The translations under genes were made by a program, and so were the position numbers. Under the pieces are notes generated by a model that was not told the origin of the DNA, did no database searches, and saw only the letters and a list, made by a program, of their open reading frames with translations. DNA of 64,000 nucleotides, taken from NCBI RefSeq assembly GCF_014268745.2, contig NZ_JABWRB020000002.1, forward strand, positions 372,001 through 436,000. The letters run 5' to 3'. Source of the DNA: Pseudomonas zanjanensis. Lineage in GTDB: Bacteria; Pseudomonadota; Gammaproteobacteria; Pseudomonadales; Pseudomonadaceae. This document shows, one piece after another, positions 17,335 through 26,003 of this stretch. Position 1 is the stretch's first letter; every line of letters begins with the position of its first letter.

Positions 17335-18036
17335 ATGAATACCCCGTTGTTCTCTTCCCACTCCGAAAGACTGATCGCCCTGAAGAACACCCGCGTGGAT
17401 TTTGCCGTGCAGGTGCTGTTGGGTCATTACCTGGAGCCACTGGGCATCAACCCATTCACTGCCTACGTGAATACATTGAAGGACTTCCCAAGTCCTGAAG
17501 TGGGAAGCTCCCGAACATTGTTCGACGAAACCCTGGCCTGCGTTGAAAAGCAACACCTGCCCACTTATACGCAAGGCGCCAGCAATCTATTCAGCAAACG
17601 TTATTCCTTTGCCGCTGAAGACCAGCTCAAGACATTGGACTTGATAGCATTTGAAAAAATCGTCATAGACATTGTTGCAAGTTTGACTCAACAGCCGGCA
17701 ATCGAGCTGTCCCTGCGTCCCCTCAGGCCCTTGATCGCCGAGGACGTGCATGGCGCATTGAAAGTCCACGCGCCGGGTATCAACGCTGGTGGCGTATACG
17801 TGACTAACTTCATTGAGGATGACACCGGCCAGCGCCTGGTGTCGTCTTCCGAGGGGTTGGTCGAGTACCTGCTGGGCCATTTCCAGAATGATGTGATTCC
17901 TTATCACTCGGAGGGCAACCACCAGGGTATCTATACCGTTCGCTTCAGCGGGGAAGACAGCCATGTCCATCCGCAATTGATCACTACGCACCTCAATGAT
18001 CTAGTGATCAGGATTGTCCCGGATTTCCTCGACTGA
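17335..18036 (+). CDS. Conserved-type hypothetical protein, function unknown
   Basis: A 233-residue soluble protein that I do not recognise. It has no signal peptide, no membrane segment and no obvious catalytic motif. Visible landmarks are LLGHYLEPLGINPFTAYVNT near the N-terminus and HAPGINAGGVYVTNFIEDD in the second half. The ATG at 17335 (AAGGACG site) is preferred over an in-frame ATG at 17317. Base composition is slightly more AT-rich than the neighbours. It follows the MalT-like regulator and has its own promoter-like sequence. Its 3' end overlaps the convergent IclR gene by 36 bases, which is unusual for this compact core region and may point to a recently acquired gene. Confidence 0.7.
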   Translation: MNTPLFSSHSERLIALKNTRVDFAVQVLLGHYLEPLGINPFTAYVNTLKDFPSPEVGSSRTLFDETLACVEKQHLPTYTQGASNLFSKRYSFAAEDQLKTLDLIAFEKIVIDIVASLTQQPAIELSLRPLRPLIAEDVHGALKVHAPGINAGGVYVTNFIEDDTGQRLVSSSEGLVEYLLGHFQNDVIPYHSEGNHQGIYTVRFSGEDSHVHPQLITTHLNDLVIRIVPDFLD

Positions 18037-18822
18037 TCCTGGCGCCGCCTCATACCCCATCCGCCAACTCACGGCCCGGGTCGCCGCCAACAATCGTTGC
18101 GCCGCCGGGCCGTTTTCGTCGGCGTGGAACAACGAGGTCGGGCCAACGATGGTCATCACCGCCTTCACCTCGCCGACGGCATTGAAGACCGGGGCGGACA
18201 AGGCGTCCACGCCCGGCATCAGCAAGCCATGCACATGGTGCAGGCCGCGGCTGCGGATCTGCTCGCACAAGGTGGCATAGGCGCGGTCGTCGGCCAGGGC
18301 GTGCTGCTCGGTGCCTTGCACTTCCTGCTCGCGCAGGCCGATGGTCTCGCGCGCCGGCAGATAAGCACTGAACACCAGCCCGGTGGACGAACTGAGCAAC
18401 GGCAAGACCGAGCCCAGTTGCGTCACCACGGTCACGGCTCGCACGGCGGGTTCGATGCGCACCACGGTCGCGCCATGGTTGCCCCACACGGCGAGGAAGC
18501 AGGTTTCGTTCAAGTCGTCGCGCAACTCGGCCAGGGGCAGGGCGGCCACTTGCAGCACGTCCATGCCATTCAGCGCTGCCAGGCCCACACGCAGGGCTTC
18601 ACGGCCCAGGCCGTAGTGGTTGGTGGCGGCGTTCTGCTCGGCAAACCCGCTGGCGATTAACGCCTGCAAGTAGCGATGGACCTTGCTCGCCGGCATTTGC
18701 ACATGTTCGGCCAGGCGCGACAGCGACGTGGAGGGGGAGAGTTCGGCCAGGGCCTTGAGAATGTCGGTGCCGACTTCGGCCGAGCGAACTTTCTGTTTAC
18801 CGTTGCTGAGCGGGATTTCCAT
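18001..18822 (-). CDS. hmgR: IclR-family repressor of homogentisate catabolism (HmgR)
   Basis: A 273-residue IclR regulator. The N-terminal winged helix (DILKALAELSPSTSLSRLAE, then MPASKVHRYLQALIASGF) is followed by the ligand-binding domain with SSSTGLVFSAYLP and GVDALSAPVFN. It is divergent from hmgA, the arrangement of HmgR in P. putida, where homogentisate releases the repressor. The assignment rests on family plus context. A palindrome in the shared upstream region (19088-19106) is a candidate operator. The 3' end overlaps the convergent unknown gene by 36 bases. Confidence 0.88.
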   Translation of the reverse strand: MEIPLSNGKQKVRSAEVGTDILKALAELSPSTSLSRLAEHVQMPASKVHRYLQALIASGFAEQNAATNHYGLGREALRVGLAALNGMDVLQVAALPLAELRDDLNETCFLAVWGNHGATVVRIEPAVRAVTVVTQLGSVLPLLSSSTGLVFSAYLPARETIGLREQEVQGTEQHALADDRAYATLCEQIRSRGLHHVHGLLMPGVDALSAPVFNAVGEVKAVMTIVGPTSLFHADENGPAAQRLLAATRAVSWRMGYEAAPGSVEEIRDNPDH

Positions 18823-18894
18823 GGAGGCGCAGGGTCCAGAGGCGAATGGGCTAATGCCTGTCAGTTAAGTGGATAGCACGGGCAAACACATAAA

Positions 18895-19003
18895 CCGTGG
18901 CGAGGGCGCTTGCTCCCGCTGGGCCGGTCCGACGCCTCGGGGGTAGCAGCCCCAAAAACAGGGCCGCTTCGCGACCCAGCGGGAGCAAGCTCCCTCGCCA
19001 CAG
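18895..19003. repeat. REPIN of the GTGGCGAGGG family between hmgR and hmgA
   Basis: A direct copy beginning GTGGCGAGGGCGCTTGCTCC (one base changed from the usual AGGGAG) and an inverted copy ending CCTCGCCACAG surround a GC-rich centre. The remaining bases 18823-18894 show nothing further. Confidence 0.88.
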
Positions 19004-19067
19004 GGTTACTGTCGGGTTTTATTTCGCTTAACTGATCGGCATTGGGGCGAATGGGCGTCTTTATAGC

Positions 19068-19114
19068 TTGACGGTGGTTACTGAGCAAATTACGTTATGC
19101 GTAATTGAATTACG
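19068..19114 (+). promoter_or_regulatory. Candidate hmgA promoter and HmgR operator
   Basis: TTGACG (19068-19073) resembles a -35 box. About 17 bases on, the -10 region coincides with the inverted repeat AATTACG-N5-CGTAATT (19088-19106), followed by a third half-site AATTACG (19108-19114). IclR proteins bind such short palindromes over promoters. The -10 match is weak, so the operator is better supported than the promoter. Confidence 0.55.
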
Positions 19115-19179
19115 ATAAAAATAACCCGGTGCGCCTCAACCCCTCCGTTGAGTGACGGGCCGCATCCCCAGGAGGCTCC

Positions 19180-20484
19180 ATGAACCTCGATTCCACCGCG
19201 TCGGACCTGGTTTATCAGTCAGGCTTGGGCAACGAATTTGCCAGCGAAGCCTTGCCCGGCGCCTTGCCCGTCGGCCAGAACTCCCCGCAGAAAGCCCCGT
19301 ACGGTCTCTATGCCGAGTTGTTTTCTGGCACGGCGTTCACCATGGCCCGCAGCGAGGCGCGGCGCACCTGGATGTATCGCATCCGACCGTCGGCCAACCA
19401 TCCGGCCTTCACCAAGCTCGAACGGCAAGTGGCGGGAGGCCCATTGGGCGACGTCACCCCCAATCGCCTGCGCTGGAACCCGCTGGATATTCCCGACGAG
19501 CCCACCGACTTCATCGACGGGCTGGTGCGCATGGCGGCCAATGCCGGCGCGGATAAACCGGCGGGCGTCAGCCTTTATCACTACCGGGCCAACCGCTCCA
19601 TGGAACGGGTGTTTTTCAATGCCGACGGTGAGTGGCTGATCGTGCCGCAACTGGGGCGGCTGCGGATCGCTACGGAGCTGGGCGTGCTGGAACTGGCACC
19701 GCTGGAAATCGCCGTGCTGCCCCGGGGCCTGAAGTTTCGCGTTGAACTGCTCGACCCCCAGGCCCGTGGCTACCTCGCCGAAAATCATGGTGCGCCGTTG
19801 CGTCTGCCGGACCTTGGGCCCATCGGCAGCAATGGCCTGGCGAACCCGCGGGACTTCCTGACGCCGGTCGCCCATTACGAGAACCTCGCGCAACCGACAA
19901 CCTTGGTGCAGAAATTCCTCGGTGAGTTGTGGGTGTGCGAGCTGGATCACTCGCCCCTCGATGTGGTGGCCTGGCACGGCAACAACGTGCCGTACAAATA
20001 TGACCTGCGCCGATTCAACACCATTGGCACGGTCAGTTTCGATCACCCTGACCCGTCGATTTTCACCGTGCTGACCTCGCCCACGAGTGTCCACGGCCTG
20101 GCCAACCTCGATTTCGTGATCTTCCCGCCACGCTGGATGGTGGCGGAAAACACCTTCCGTCCACCGTGGTTCCACCGCAACCTGATGAACGAATTCATGG
20201 GCCTGATCCAGGGCGCCTACGACGCCAAGGCCGAAGGTTTCCTGCCGGGCGGTGCGTCCCTGCACAGTTGCATGAGCGCCCATGGCCCGGACGGCGAAAC
20301 CTGTACCAAGGCGATCAACGCTGATCTTCGGCCAGCGAAAATCGACAACACCATGGCGTTCATGTTCGAGACCAGCCAAGTGCTGCGCCCAAGTCGTTTC
20401 GCCCTGGACTGCCCGCAACTGCAAACCGACTACGATGCTTGTTGGGCCTCGCTGCCTGTCACGTTCGACCCGACCCGGAGATAA
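19180..20484 (+). CDS. hmgA: Homogentisate 1,2-dioxygenase
   Basis: A 434-residue cupin-fold iron enzyme that opens the ring of homogentisate to maleylacetoacetate, the central step of tyrosine and phenylalanine breakdown. The N-terminus SGLGNEFASEALPGALPVGQ is the family signature. The iron ligands lie in PWFHRNLMNEFMG (His and Glu) and SAHGPDG (His). Length is normal. It is the first gene of hmgA-fahA-maiA, 2 bases before the next start, with an AGGAGG site. Expected to be repressed by HmgR without homogentisate. Confidence 0.98.
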   Translation: MNLDSTASDLVYQSGLGNEFASEALPGALPVGQNSPQKAPYGLYAELFSGTAFTMARSEARRTWMYRIRPSANHPAFTKLERQVAGGPLGDVTPNRLRWNPLDIPDEPTDFIDGLVRMAANAGADKPAGVSLYHYRANRSMERVFFNADGEWLIVPQLGRLRIATELGVLELAPLEIAVLPRGLKFRVELLDPQARGYLAENHGAPLRLPDLGPIGSNGLANPRDFLTPVAHYENLAQPTTLVQKFLGELWVCELDHSPLDVVAWHGNNVPYKYDLRRFNTIGTVSFDHPDPSIFTVLTSPTSVHGLANLDFVIFPPRWMVAENTFRPPWFHRNLMNEFMGLIQGAYDAKAEGFLPGGASLHSCMSAHGPDGETCTKAINADLRPAKIDNTMAFMFETSQVLRPSRFALDCPQLQTDYDACWASLPVTFDPTRR

Positions 20485-20486
20485 CC

Positions 20487-21785
20487 ATGACTCAACTTTC
20501 CCCTGCCCGTAGCTGGGTCGCCAGCGCCAACGGCCACGCCGATTTCCCGTTGCAGAACCTGCCATTGGGTATTTTCAGCGTCGATGGCGGTGCCTTGCGC
20601 AGCGGCGTGGCGATTGGCGAGCGGATTTTCGATCTGCAGGCGGCGCTGCACGCGGGCCTGTTTGACGGCGCGGCGCGGCAAGCCGTCGAAGCCATGGCCG
20701 ACGGCCAATTGAATGAATTTTTCGACCTGGGCCGCAGCGCCCGGGTGGCCCTGCGTGAACGACTGCTGGAACTGTTGCGCGAAGACAGTCCGTTGCGTGG
20801 CAAAGTTGAAACGGCGAAGCTGCTGCTCGTCGCCGCCGACTGCCAGATGCACCTGCCCGCCAGGATCAACGACTACACCGACTTCTACGTCGGTATCGAA
20901 CACGCCCAGAATGTCGGCAAACTGTTCCGCCCCGATAACCCGCTATTGCCCAACTACAAATACGTGCCTATCGGCTACCACGGTCGTGCCTCGACCATTC
21001 GCCCGTCCGGCACCGACGTGCGTCGCCCCAAGGGCCAGACCTTGCCGGCCGGCCAGGCCGAACCGACCTTCGGCCCGTGTGCGCGGCTGGACTATGAGCT
21101 GGAGCTGGGCATCTGGATCGGCAAGGGCAATGCCCTGGGCGAACCGATCCCCATTGGCGATGCCGCCGAGCACATTGGCGGGTTCTGCCTGCTCAACGAC
21201 TGGTCGGCCCGGGACATCCAGGCGTGGGAATACCAGCCCCTGGGGCCGTTCCTGTCGAAGAGTTTCCTGACCAGCATTTCGCCGTGGGTGGTGACGGCTG
21301 AAGCCTTGGAGCCGTTCCGCCGCCCACAGCCGGCGCGCCCGGAAGGCGATCCGCAACCGCTGCCTTATCTGCTGGACACCCGTGACCAGGCCGGCGGCGC
21401 CCTCGACATCGAATTGGAAGTTCTGTTGCTGACCGAGGCTATGGTCGAGCAGAACCTGCCGGCTCAGCGCCTGACGTTGAGCAACACCCAATACATGTAC
21501 TGGACCGTGGCGCAGATGATCGCGCATCACAGCGTCAACGGCTGCCAGTTGCAGGCCGGCGACCTGTTTGGCTCGGGCACCTTGTCTGGGCCTGAAAACC
21601 ATCAATTCGGCAGCCTGCTGGAAATCACCGAAGGCGGGAAAAAACCAATCGAACTGGCGTCTGGCGAAGTGCGCCGATTCCTCGAGGACGGTGACGAAAT
21701 CATCTTGCGCGCCCGTTGCCGCCGCGAAGGTTTCGCCTCCATCGGCTTCGGCGAATGCCGGGGCAAGATCCTGCCGGCGCGTTGA
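20487..21785 (+). CDS. fahA: Fumarylacetoacetase
   Basis: A 432-residue enzyme that cleaves fumarylacetoacetate to fumarate and acetoacetate, the last step of the homogentisate route. The N-terminal SH3-like domain is followed by the metal-binding fold. YTDFYVGIEHAQNVGKLFRP contains the catalytic His. LELGIWIGKGN has metal-ligand Glu, and WSARDIQAWEYQPLGPFLSKS is the conserved core. The ATG at 20487 lies right behind the hmgA stop, so an in-frame upstream start inside hmgA is rejected. Also called hmgB. Confidence 0.97.
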   Translation: MTQLSPARSWVASANGHADFPLQNLPLGIFSVDGGALRSGVAIGERIFDLQAALHAGLFDGAARQAVEAMADGQLNEFFDLGRSARVALRERLLELLREDSPLRGKVETAKLLLVAADCQMHLPARINDYTDFYVGIEHAQNVGKLFRPDNPLLPNYKYVPIGYHGRASTIRPSGTDVRRPKGQTLPAGQAEPTFGPCARLDYELELGIWIGKGNALGEPIPIGDAAEHIGGFCLLNDWSARDIQAWEYQPLGPFLSKSFLTSISPWVVTAEALEPFRRPQPARPEGDPQPLPYLLDTRDQAGGALDIELEVLLLTEAMVEQNLPAQRLTLSNTQYMYWTVAQMIAHHSVNGCQLQAGDLFGSGTLSGPENHQFGSLLEITEGGKKPIELASGEVRRFLEDGDEIILRARCRREGFASIGFGECRGKILPAR

Positions 21786-21793
21786 GGGTAGCC

Positions 21794-22432
21794 ATGGAAC
21801 TCTATACCTACTACCGCTCCACCTCGTCCTACAGGGTGCGCATTGCGTTGGCCCTCAAAGGCCTGGATTACCAGGCCTTGCCCGTCAACCTGATCGCTGC
21901 GCCGGGGGGCGAGCATCGCCAGCCGGCCTATCTGGCGATCAACCCCCAGGGGCGGGTGCCGACGCTGCGTACCGATGAGGGCGCGTTGCTGGTGCAATCA
22001 CCCGCCATCATCGAATACCTGGAGGAGCGTTATCCCCAGGTGCCGCTGCTCAGCGCCGACCTGATTGTGCGTGCCCACGAGCGTGGCGTCGCCGCGCTGA
22101 TCGGTTGCGACATTCATCCCTTGCACAACGTCAGCGTGCTCAACCAGCTGCGGCAGCGGGGCCACGATGAAACGCAGGTGACGGAGTGGATCGGGCATTG
22201 GATCAGCCGGGGATTGGCGGCGGTGGAGCAGTTGATTGGCGACGACGGCTATTGCTTCGGCGCGCTGCCGGGGTTGGCGGATGTGTTCCTGATCCCGCAG
22301 CTGTACGCCGCCGAGCGGTTCAATGTTTCCTTGCAAGGGTATCCGCGGATCCGGCGCGTGGCGGCGTTGGCGGCTGGGCATCCGGCGTTCCAGCAGGCGC
22401 ACCCGGCGAATCAGCCGGATACACCCACTTGA
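21794..22432 (+). CDS. maiA: Maleylacetoacetate isomerase (zeta-class glutathione transferase)
   Basis: A 212-residue glutathione transferase that converts maleylacetoacetate to fumarylacetoacetate. The thioredoxin-like half starts ELYTYYRSTSSYRVRIALAL, the zeta active-site segment (usual SSCxWRVR, here SSYRVR preceded by ST). NPQGRVP and QSPAIIEYLEE are the glutathione-binding loops, and the helical half follows. It is the third gene of the hmg operon, 8 bases after fahA. The catalytic Cys of the usual SSC motif is replaced, which is tolerated in related enzymes because Ser is the key residue. Also called hmgC. Confidence 0.95.
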   Translation: MELYTYYRSTSSYRVRIALALKGLDYQALPVNLIAAPGGEHRQPAYLAINPQGRVPTLRTDEGALLVQSPAIIEYLEERYPQVPLLSADLIVRAHERGVAALIGCDIHPLHNVSVLNQLRQRGHDETQVTEWIGHWISRGLAAVEQLIGDDGYCFGALPGLADVFLIPQLYAAERFNVSLQGYPRIRRVAALAAGHPAFQQAHPANQPDTPT

Positions 22433-22452
22433 TATTGATGTTGGCTGGTCTG

Positions 22453-22534
22453 CCGCTATCGCGAGCAAGCTCGCTCCCACATTGATCCGGGTGTACGCCG
22501 ATCAAATGTGGGAGCGGGCTTGCTCGCGAAGACG
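22453..22534. repeat. REPIN of the GTGGGAGCGGGC family
   Basis: Inverted REP TCGCGAGCAAGCTCGCTCCC (22459 onward) and direct REP TGTGGGAGCGGGCTTGCTCG (22508 onward), between the convergent maiA and SirB1 genes. Confidence 0.9.
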
Positions 22535-22572
22535 ATTCAACGGTCGACAAAGAGGTGCAGTCTCACGACAAC

Positions 22573-23376
22573 TCAATGCACCACCGAATTCGGCGGCAGA
22601 TGCCCCAGCCGCTCCGTCAGCCGGATTCGCTGGATCGGATCGTCACTGAGCATCAGCGCATGCTCCAGGTCGAAGCGTTCGGCGTTGGGGCAATCGAGCC
22701 GCTGGTACAGGCTGGCGCGGGCCAGGTAGTCGGCGGCGCTGGCGTTGCCCAGTTCCAGCACCCGTTCGGCGTCGATCAGGGCCGCGATGTAGTCGTCGTT
22801 CGCCAGATGCAGTTGGCGCAGGTTGCGCGACAGGCGCTGCAGCATCTGCATCGGCTCGGCGTTGACCAAGTGCTCGGCCTTGAGCGACATATTCGCGCCG
22901 TATTGGCGTTGCAGCAGTTCCCGGCAGTCGTTGGGGTACAACCGGCGGCCACCGCATGGGTCGAGCAGGTGGTCGGCCCCAGGTACCTTTAACAGGAAAT
23001 GCCCGGGGAAATTGACACCGACCATCGGAATTTCCAGGCCGCGGGCCAACTCCAGGGCAATCAGCCCGAGGGCCAGGGGCTGCCCGCGTTTGCGCGCCAG
23101 GACTTTATCCAACAGCGCCGCTCGCGGCCGCAGCGGTGTGAAGTCGTCCTGGGCGAAACCCAGGTCGTTGAGCCGTCGTAGCAGAGGCTGGCCCAGCTCG
23201 CTGACAGGCAGCATCGGCAGGTCATGGCTGACCCGCTGTTGCAGTTCCTTGAATTCCTTCAGCAAGACCGGAACGTTGACGTCGCGATCATGTTCGGCAG
23301 CGATCCACAACGCTGCTTCGAACAACGCCGGCGGCGAGCGGTGCAGGCAATCAAAAAAGGCTTGGCGCGGTTTCAT
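22573..23376 (-). CDS. SirB1-family protein (transglutaminase-like plus TPR)
   Basis: A 267-residue SirB1/transglutaminase-like protein. RKRGQPLALGLIALELARGL and MVGVNFPGHFLLKV are the conserved SirB1 segments; the His of the second is in the pseudo-active site. The C-terminal TPR-like helices contain LIDAERVLELGNASAADYLARA. The start is the ATG at 23376; upstream codons lack family likeness. The biological role in Pseudomonas is not established. It is divergent from the dehydrogenase gene. Confidence 0.88.
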   Translation of the reverse strand: MKPRQAFFDCLHRSPPALFEAALWIAAEHDRDVNVPVLLKEFKELQQRVSHDLPMLPVSELGQPLLRRLNDLGFAQDDFTPLRPRAALLDKVLARKRGQPLALGLIALELARGLEIPMVGVNFPGHFLLKVPGADHLLDPCGGRRLYPNDCRELLQRQYGANMSLKAEHLVNAEPMQMLQRLSRNLRQLHLANDDYIAALIDAERVLELGNASAADYLARASLYQRLDCPNAERFDLEHALMLSDDPIQRIRLTERLGHLPPNSVVH

Positions 23377-23563
23377 CGAACTCTCCGGGCTATGCTCCCG
23401 TTTTAGCCCTGCCATGGATTTTCGTCCAGTCTCCAAAAGATGCTGTGACAGGTTATGCCGAAAAAGACTGACCACCCAGGCGACTTATTCCGGCGTGCTC
23501 CAGCAATTTTCGACTGCACGCCTATACTGGCGAAACAAACAAAAGTGATTCGGGAGCCTTACG

Positions 23564-24583
23564 ATGTTTGCTCTCATGCAAAGCTCCCGCCTTGAATCGC
23601 TGCACCTAAGCGTAGACCCGACGACCGGGTTGAAGGCGGTGATTGCCATTCATTGCAGCCGCCCCGGGCCTGCCCTGGGAGGCTGTCGTTATCTTGCCTA
23701 CCCCGACGACGAAAGTGCCGTGGCAGACGCCGTGCGCCTGGCCCAAGGCATGAGCTACAAGGCGGCTCTGGCTGGTTTGCCCGTGGGCGGCGGGGTGGCG
23801 GTGATCATGCGTCCGGCCCATGTGGAGAGTCGGGCGGCGCTGTTCGAAGCCTTTGGTCGTTGCATCGAGCAATTGGACGGGCGCTATATCACCGCCATCG
23901 ACAGCGGCACGTCGGTGGCCGACATGGATTGCATCGCCCAGCAGACCCGCCATGTCACCAGTACCACCGCCGCGGGAGACCCTGCGCCCCACGCGGCGAT
24001 GGGTGTCTTTGCCGGCATCCGTGCCACCGCCATGGCTCGCCTGGGCAGCGATAACCTCGAAAGCCTGCGGGTGGCGATCCAGGGCCTGGGCAATGTCGGT
24101 TATGCCCTGGCCGAACAGCTGCATGCGGCGGGGGCCGAATTGCTGGTCAGCGACATCGACCCTGGCAAGGTGCAACTGGCCATGGAGCAACTGGGCGCCC
24201 ATCCGATCGCCAACGACGCGCTGCTCAGCACACCCTGCGACATCCTCGCCCCTTGCGGCCTGGGCGGGGTCCTCAACAGCCAAAGCGTGGCGCAACTGCG
24301 CTGCTCGGCCGTTGCCGGCTCAGCCCACAATCAGTTGAGCAACCTGCAGGTGGCCGATCAGTTGGAAAGACGCGGGATTCTCTATGCGCCGGACTATGTG
24401 ATCAACTCCGGCGGGCTGATCTACGTCGCCCTCAAGCATCGTGGTGAAGAGCTGCCGACGATCACCGCGCACCTGTCGAAAATCGGTGCAAGGCTTACGG
24501 AAGTCTTTGCGCATGCCCAGGCGGAAAAGCGCTCACCGGCCCGGGTGGCCGATGAACTGGCGGAGCGCCTGTTGTACCGCTGA
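23564..24583 (+). CDS. Leu/Phe/Val dehydrogenase homologue with substituted catalytic lysine
   Basis: A 339-residue Glu/Leu/Phe/Val dehydrogenase-family protein. GPALGGCRYL, MSYKAALAGL and TAIDSGTSVADMD match the substrate domain, and the NAD site is IQGLGNVGYALAEQL. In leucine dehydrogenase two lysines 12 residues apart are needed, one binding the substrate carboxylate (YK, here Lys66) and one catalytic (GGGK). Here the second reads GGGVAV, so Val78 (codon GTG) replaces the catalytic lysine. The remaining fold looks intact, with no frameshift and normal length, so either the enzyme has lost deaminating activity or it has a different job. The ATG start follows a GGAG-type site. Confidence 0.85.
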   Translation: MFALMQSSRLESLHLSVDPTTGLKAVIAIHCSRPGPALGGCRYLAYPDDESAVADAVRLAQGMSYKAALAGLPVGGGVAVIMRPAHVESRAALFEAFGRCIEQLDGRYITAIDSGTSVADMDCIAQQTRHVTSTTAAGDPAPHAAMGVFAGIRATAMARLGSDNLESLRVAIQGLGNVGYALAEQLHAAGAELLVSDIDPGKVQLAMEQLGAHPIANDALLSTPCDILAPCGLGGVLNSQSVAQLRCSAVAGSAHNQLSNLQVADQLERRGILYAPDYVINSGGLIYVALKHRGEELPTITAHLSKIGARLTEVFAHAQAEKRSPARVADELAERLLYR

Positions 24584-24631
24584 AAATCAAAAAGGAAATC
24601 ATTGGTAGCAGTGAAGCAGTGAAGCAACCTA

Positions 24632-24724
24632 TCTGTGGGAGCAAAGCTTGCTCGCGATGCAGGCGCCGCGACTGTTCAGGCTAACCGAGTCATCTTCATC
24701 GCGAGCAAGCTTTGCTCCCACAGA
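24632..24724. repeat. REPIN variant (GTGGGAGCAAAGC type)
   Basis: Direct TCTGTGGGAGCAAAGCTTGC and inverted GCAAGCTTTGCTCCCACAGA copies between convergent genes. The core differs from the common form (AAAGC for GGGC). The same variant occurs as a single copy at 31452. Confidence 0.88.
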
Positions 24725-24753
24725 TAAATTTCCTTACCACAGTTTTTCCGCAA

Positions 24754-25992
24754 TTACCTCAACAGGTAAACCGGAAAGCATTCACACAAATGCATCACTC
24801 GGCGCCGGGTGTTATCCAGGCGTGCGGCGTTGTTCGGCTGTTCCAGCAGGTCGGCTATCAGGTTCGCCACTTCGGCACATTCCGCTTCACCAAAACCGCG
24901 TGTGGTCAGGGCAGGGGTGCCGATGCGAATGCCGCTGGTGATCGCCGGTTTCTGCGGGTCATTGGGGATCGCGTTTTTGTTCAGGGTGATATGGGCGCTT
25001 TCCAGCAGCGCCTCGGCGTCTTTGCCGGTGATGTTCATCGAGCGCAGGTCGAGCAGGAACATGTGGCAGTCGGTACCGCCGGACACCACCCGCAAGCCAC
25101 GCCGGGTCAGGACGTCGGCCATGACCCGGGCGTTGTCGACCACCCGCTGCTGGTAATGCTTGAACCCGTCGCCCAGGGCTTCGTTGAAAGCCACGGCCTT
25201 GGCGGCGATGACGTGCATCAGCGGGCCGCCCTGGTACACCGGGAAAATCGTCTTGTCGAGCAGGGCGGCGTATTGCGCCTTGGCCAGGATCAGGCCGCCG
25301 CGGGGGCCGCGCAACGTCTTGTGGGTAGTCGAAGTGATGAAGTCGGCGATGCCCACCGGCGAGGGGTACACGCCGGCGGCGATCAACCCGGCGTAGTGCG
25401 CCATGTCCACCATCAGGTAGGCGCCGATTTCATCGCAGACCTTGCGAAAGCGCTGGAAATCAATGGTCCGCGAATAGGCCGAGGCTCCGGCAATGATCAT
25501 CTTTGGCCGGTGTTCCCGGGCCAGGGCTTCCATTTCTTCGTAGTCGAGGGTTTCGGTTTCCGCGTCCAGGCCATAGGAAAAGGCCCGGTAGATTTTGCCG
25601 GAAAAATTCACCGAGGCGCCGTGGGTCAGGTGGCCGCCGTGGGCCAGTGACATGCCCAGGATCGTGTCGCCGGGTTCCAGCACCGCCAGGAAAACCGCCT
25701 GGTTGGCCTGGGAGCCGGAATGCGGCTGCACGTTGACGTATTCGCAGTTGAACAATTTGCGCGCACGCTCGATGGCCAGGTTCTCGATTTCATCGACGAC
25801 CTTGCAGCCGCCGTAGTAACGCTTGCCCGGATAGCCTTCGGCGTACTTGTTGGTGAGCACGGAGCCCTGGGCCTGGAGCACTTCTTCGCTGACGTAGTTC
25901 TCCGAAGCGATCAGTTCCAGGTGGGTTTCCTGGCGGTTGCGCTCGCGGTCGATCAGGCGGGCAACGGCGGGATCGAAATTTTGCAGACTCAT
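24754..25992 (-). CDS. glyA: Serine hydroxymethyltransferase
   Basis: A 412-residue PLP enzyme that interconverts serine and glycine with tetrahydrofolate. IASENYVSEEVLQAQGSVLT, YAEGYPGKRYYGG and the PLP lysine in TTHKTLRGPRGG are invariant. It sits 12 bases after the threonine synthase-like gene on the same strand, in the MocR-controlled operon. Pseudomonas genomes usually hold more than one glyA; this copy is therefore likely an accessory one devoted to the operon's amino-acid pathway, releasing glycine or acting as a threonine/hydroxy-amino-acid aldolase. That is inference from context. Confidence 0.96.
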   Translation of the reverse strand: MSLQNFDPAVARLIDRERNRQETHLELIASENYVSEEVLQAQGSVLTNKYAEGYPGKRYYGGCKVVDEIENLAIERARKLFNCEYVNVQPHSGSQANQAVFLAVLEPGDTILGMSLAHGGHLTHGASVNFSGKIYRAFSYGLDAETETLDYEEMEALAREHRPKMIIAGASAYSRTIDFQRFRKVCDEIGAYLMVDMAHYAGLIAAGVYPSPVGIADFITSTTHKTLRGPRGGLILAKAQYAALLDKTIFPVYQGGPLMHVIAAKAVAFNEALGDGFKHYQQRVVDNARVMADVLTRRGLRVVSGGTDCHMFLLDLRSMNITGKDAEALLESAHITLNKNAIPNDPQKPAITSGIRIGTPALTTRGFGEAECAEVANLIADLLEQPNNAARLDNTRRRVMHLCECFPVYLLR

Positions 25993-26003
25993 GGTGTGAT
26001 TCC

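Noticed and set aside
19219..20565. Long minus-strand frame opposite hmgA
   Set aside because: Antisense shadow; hmgA on the plus strand is complete and conserved.
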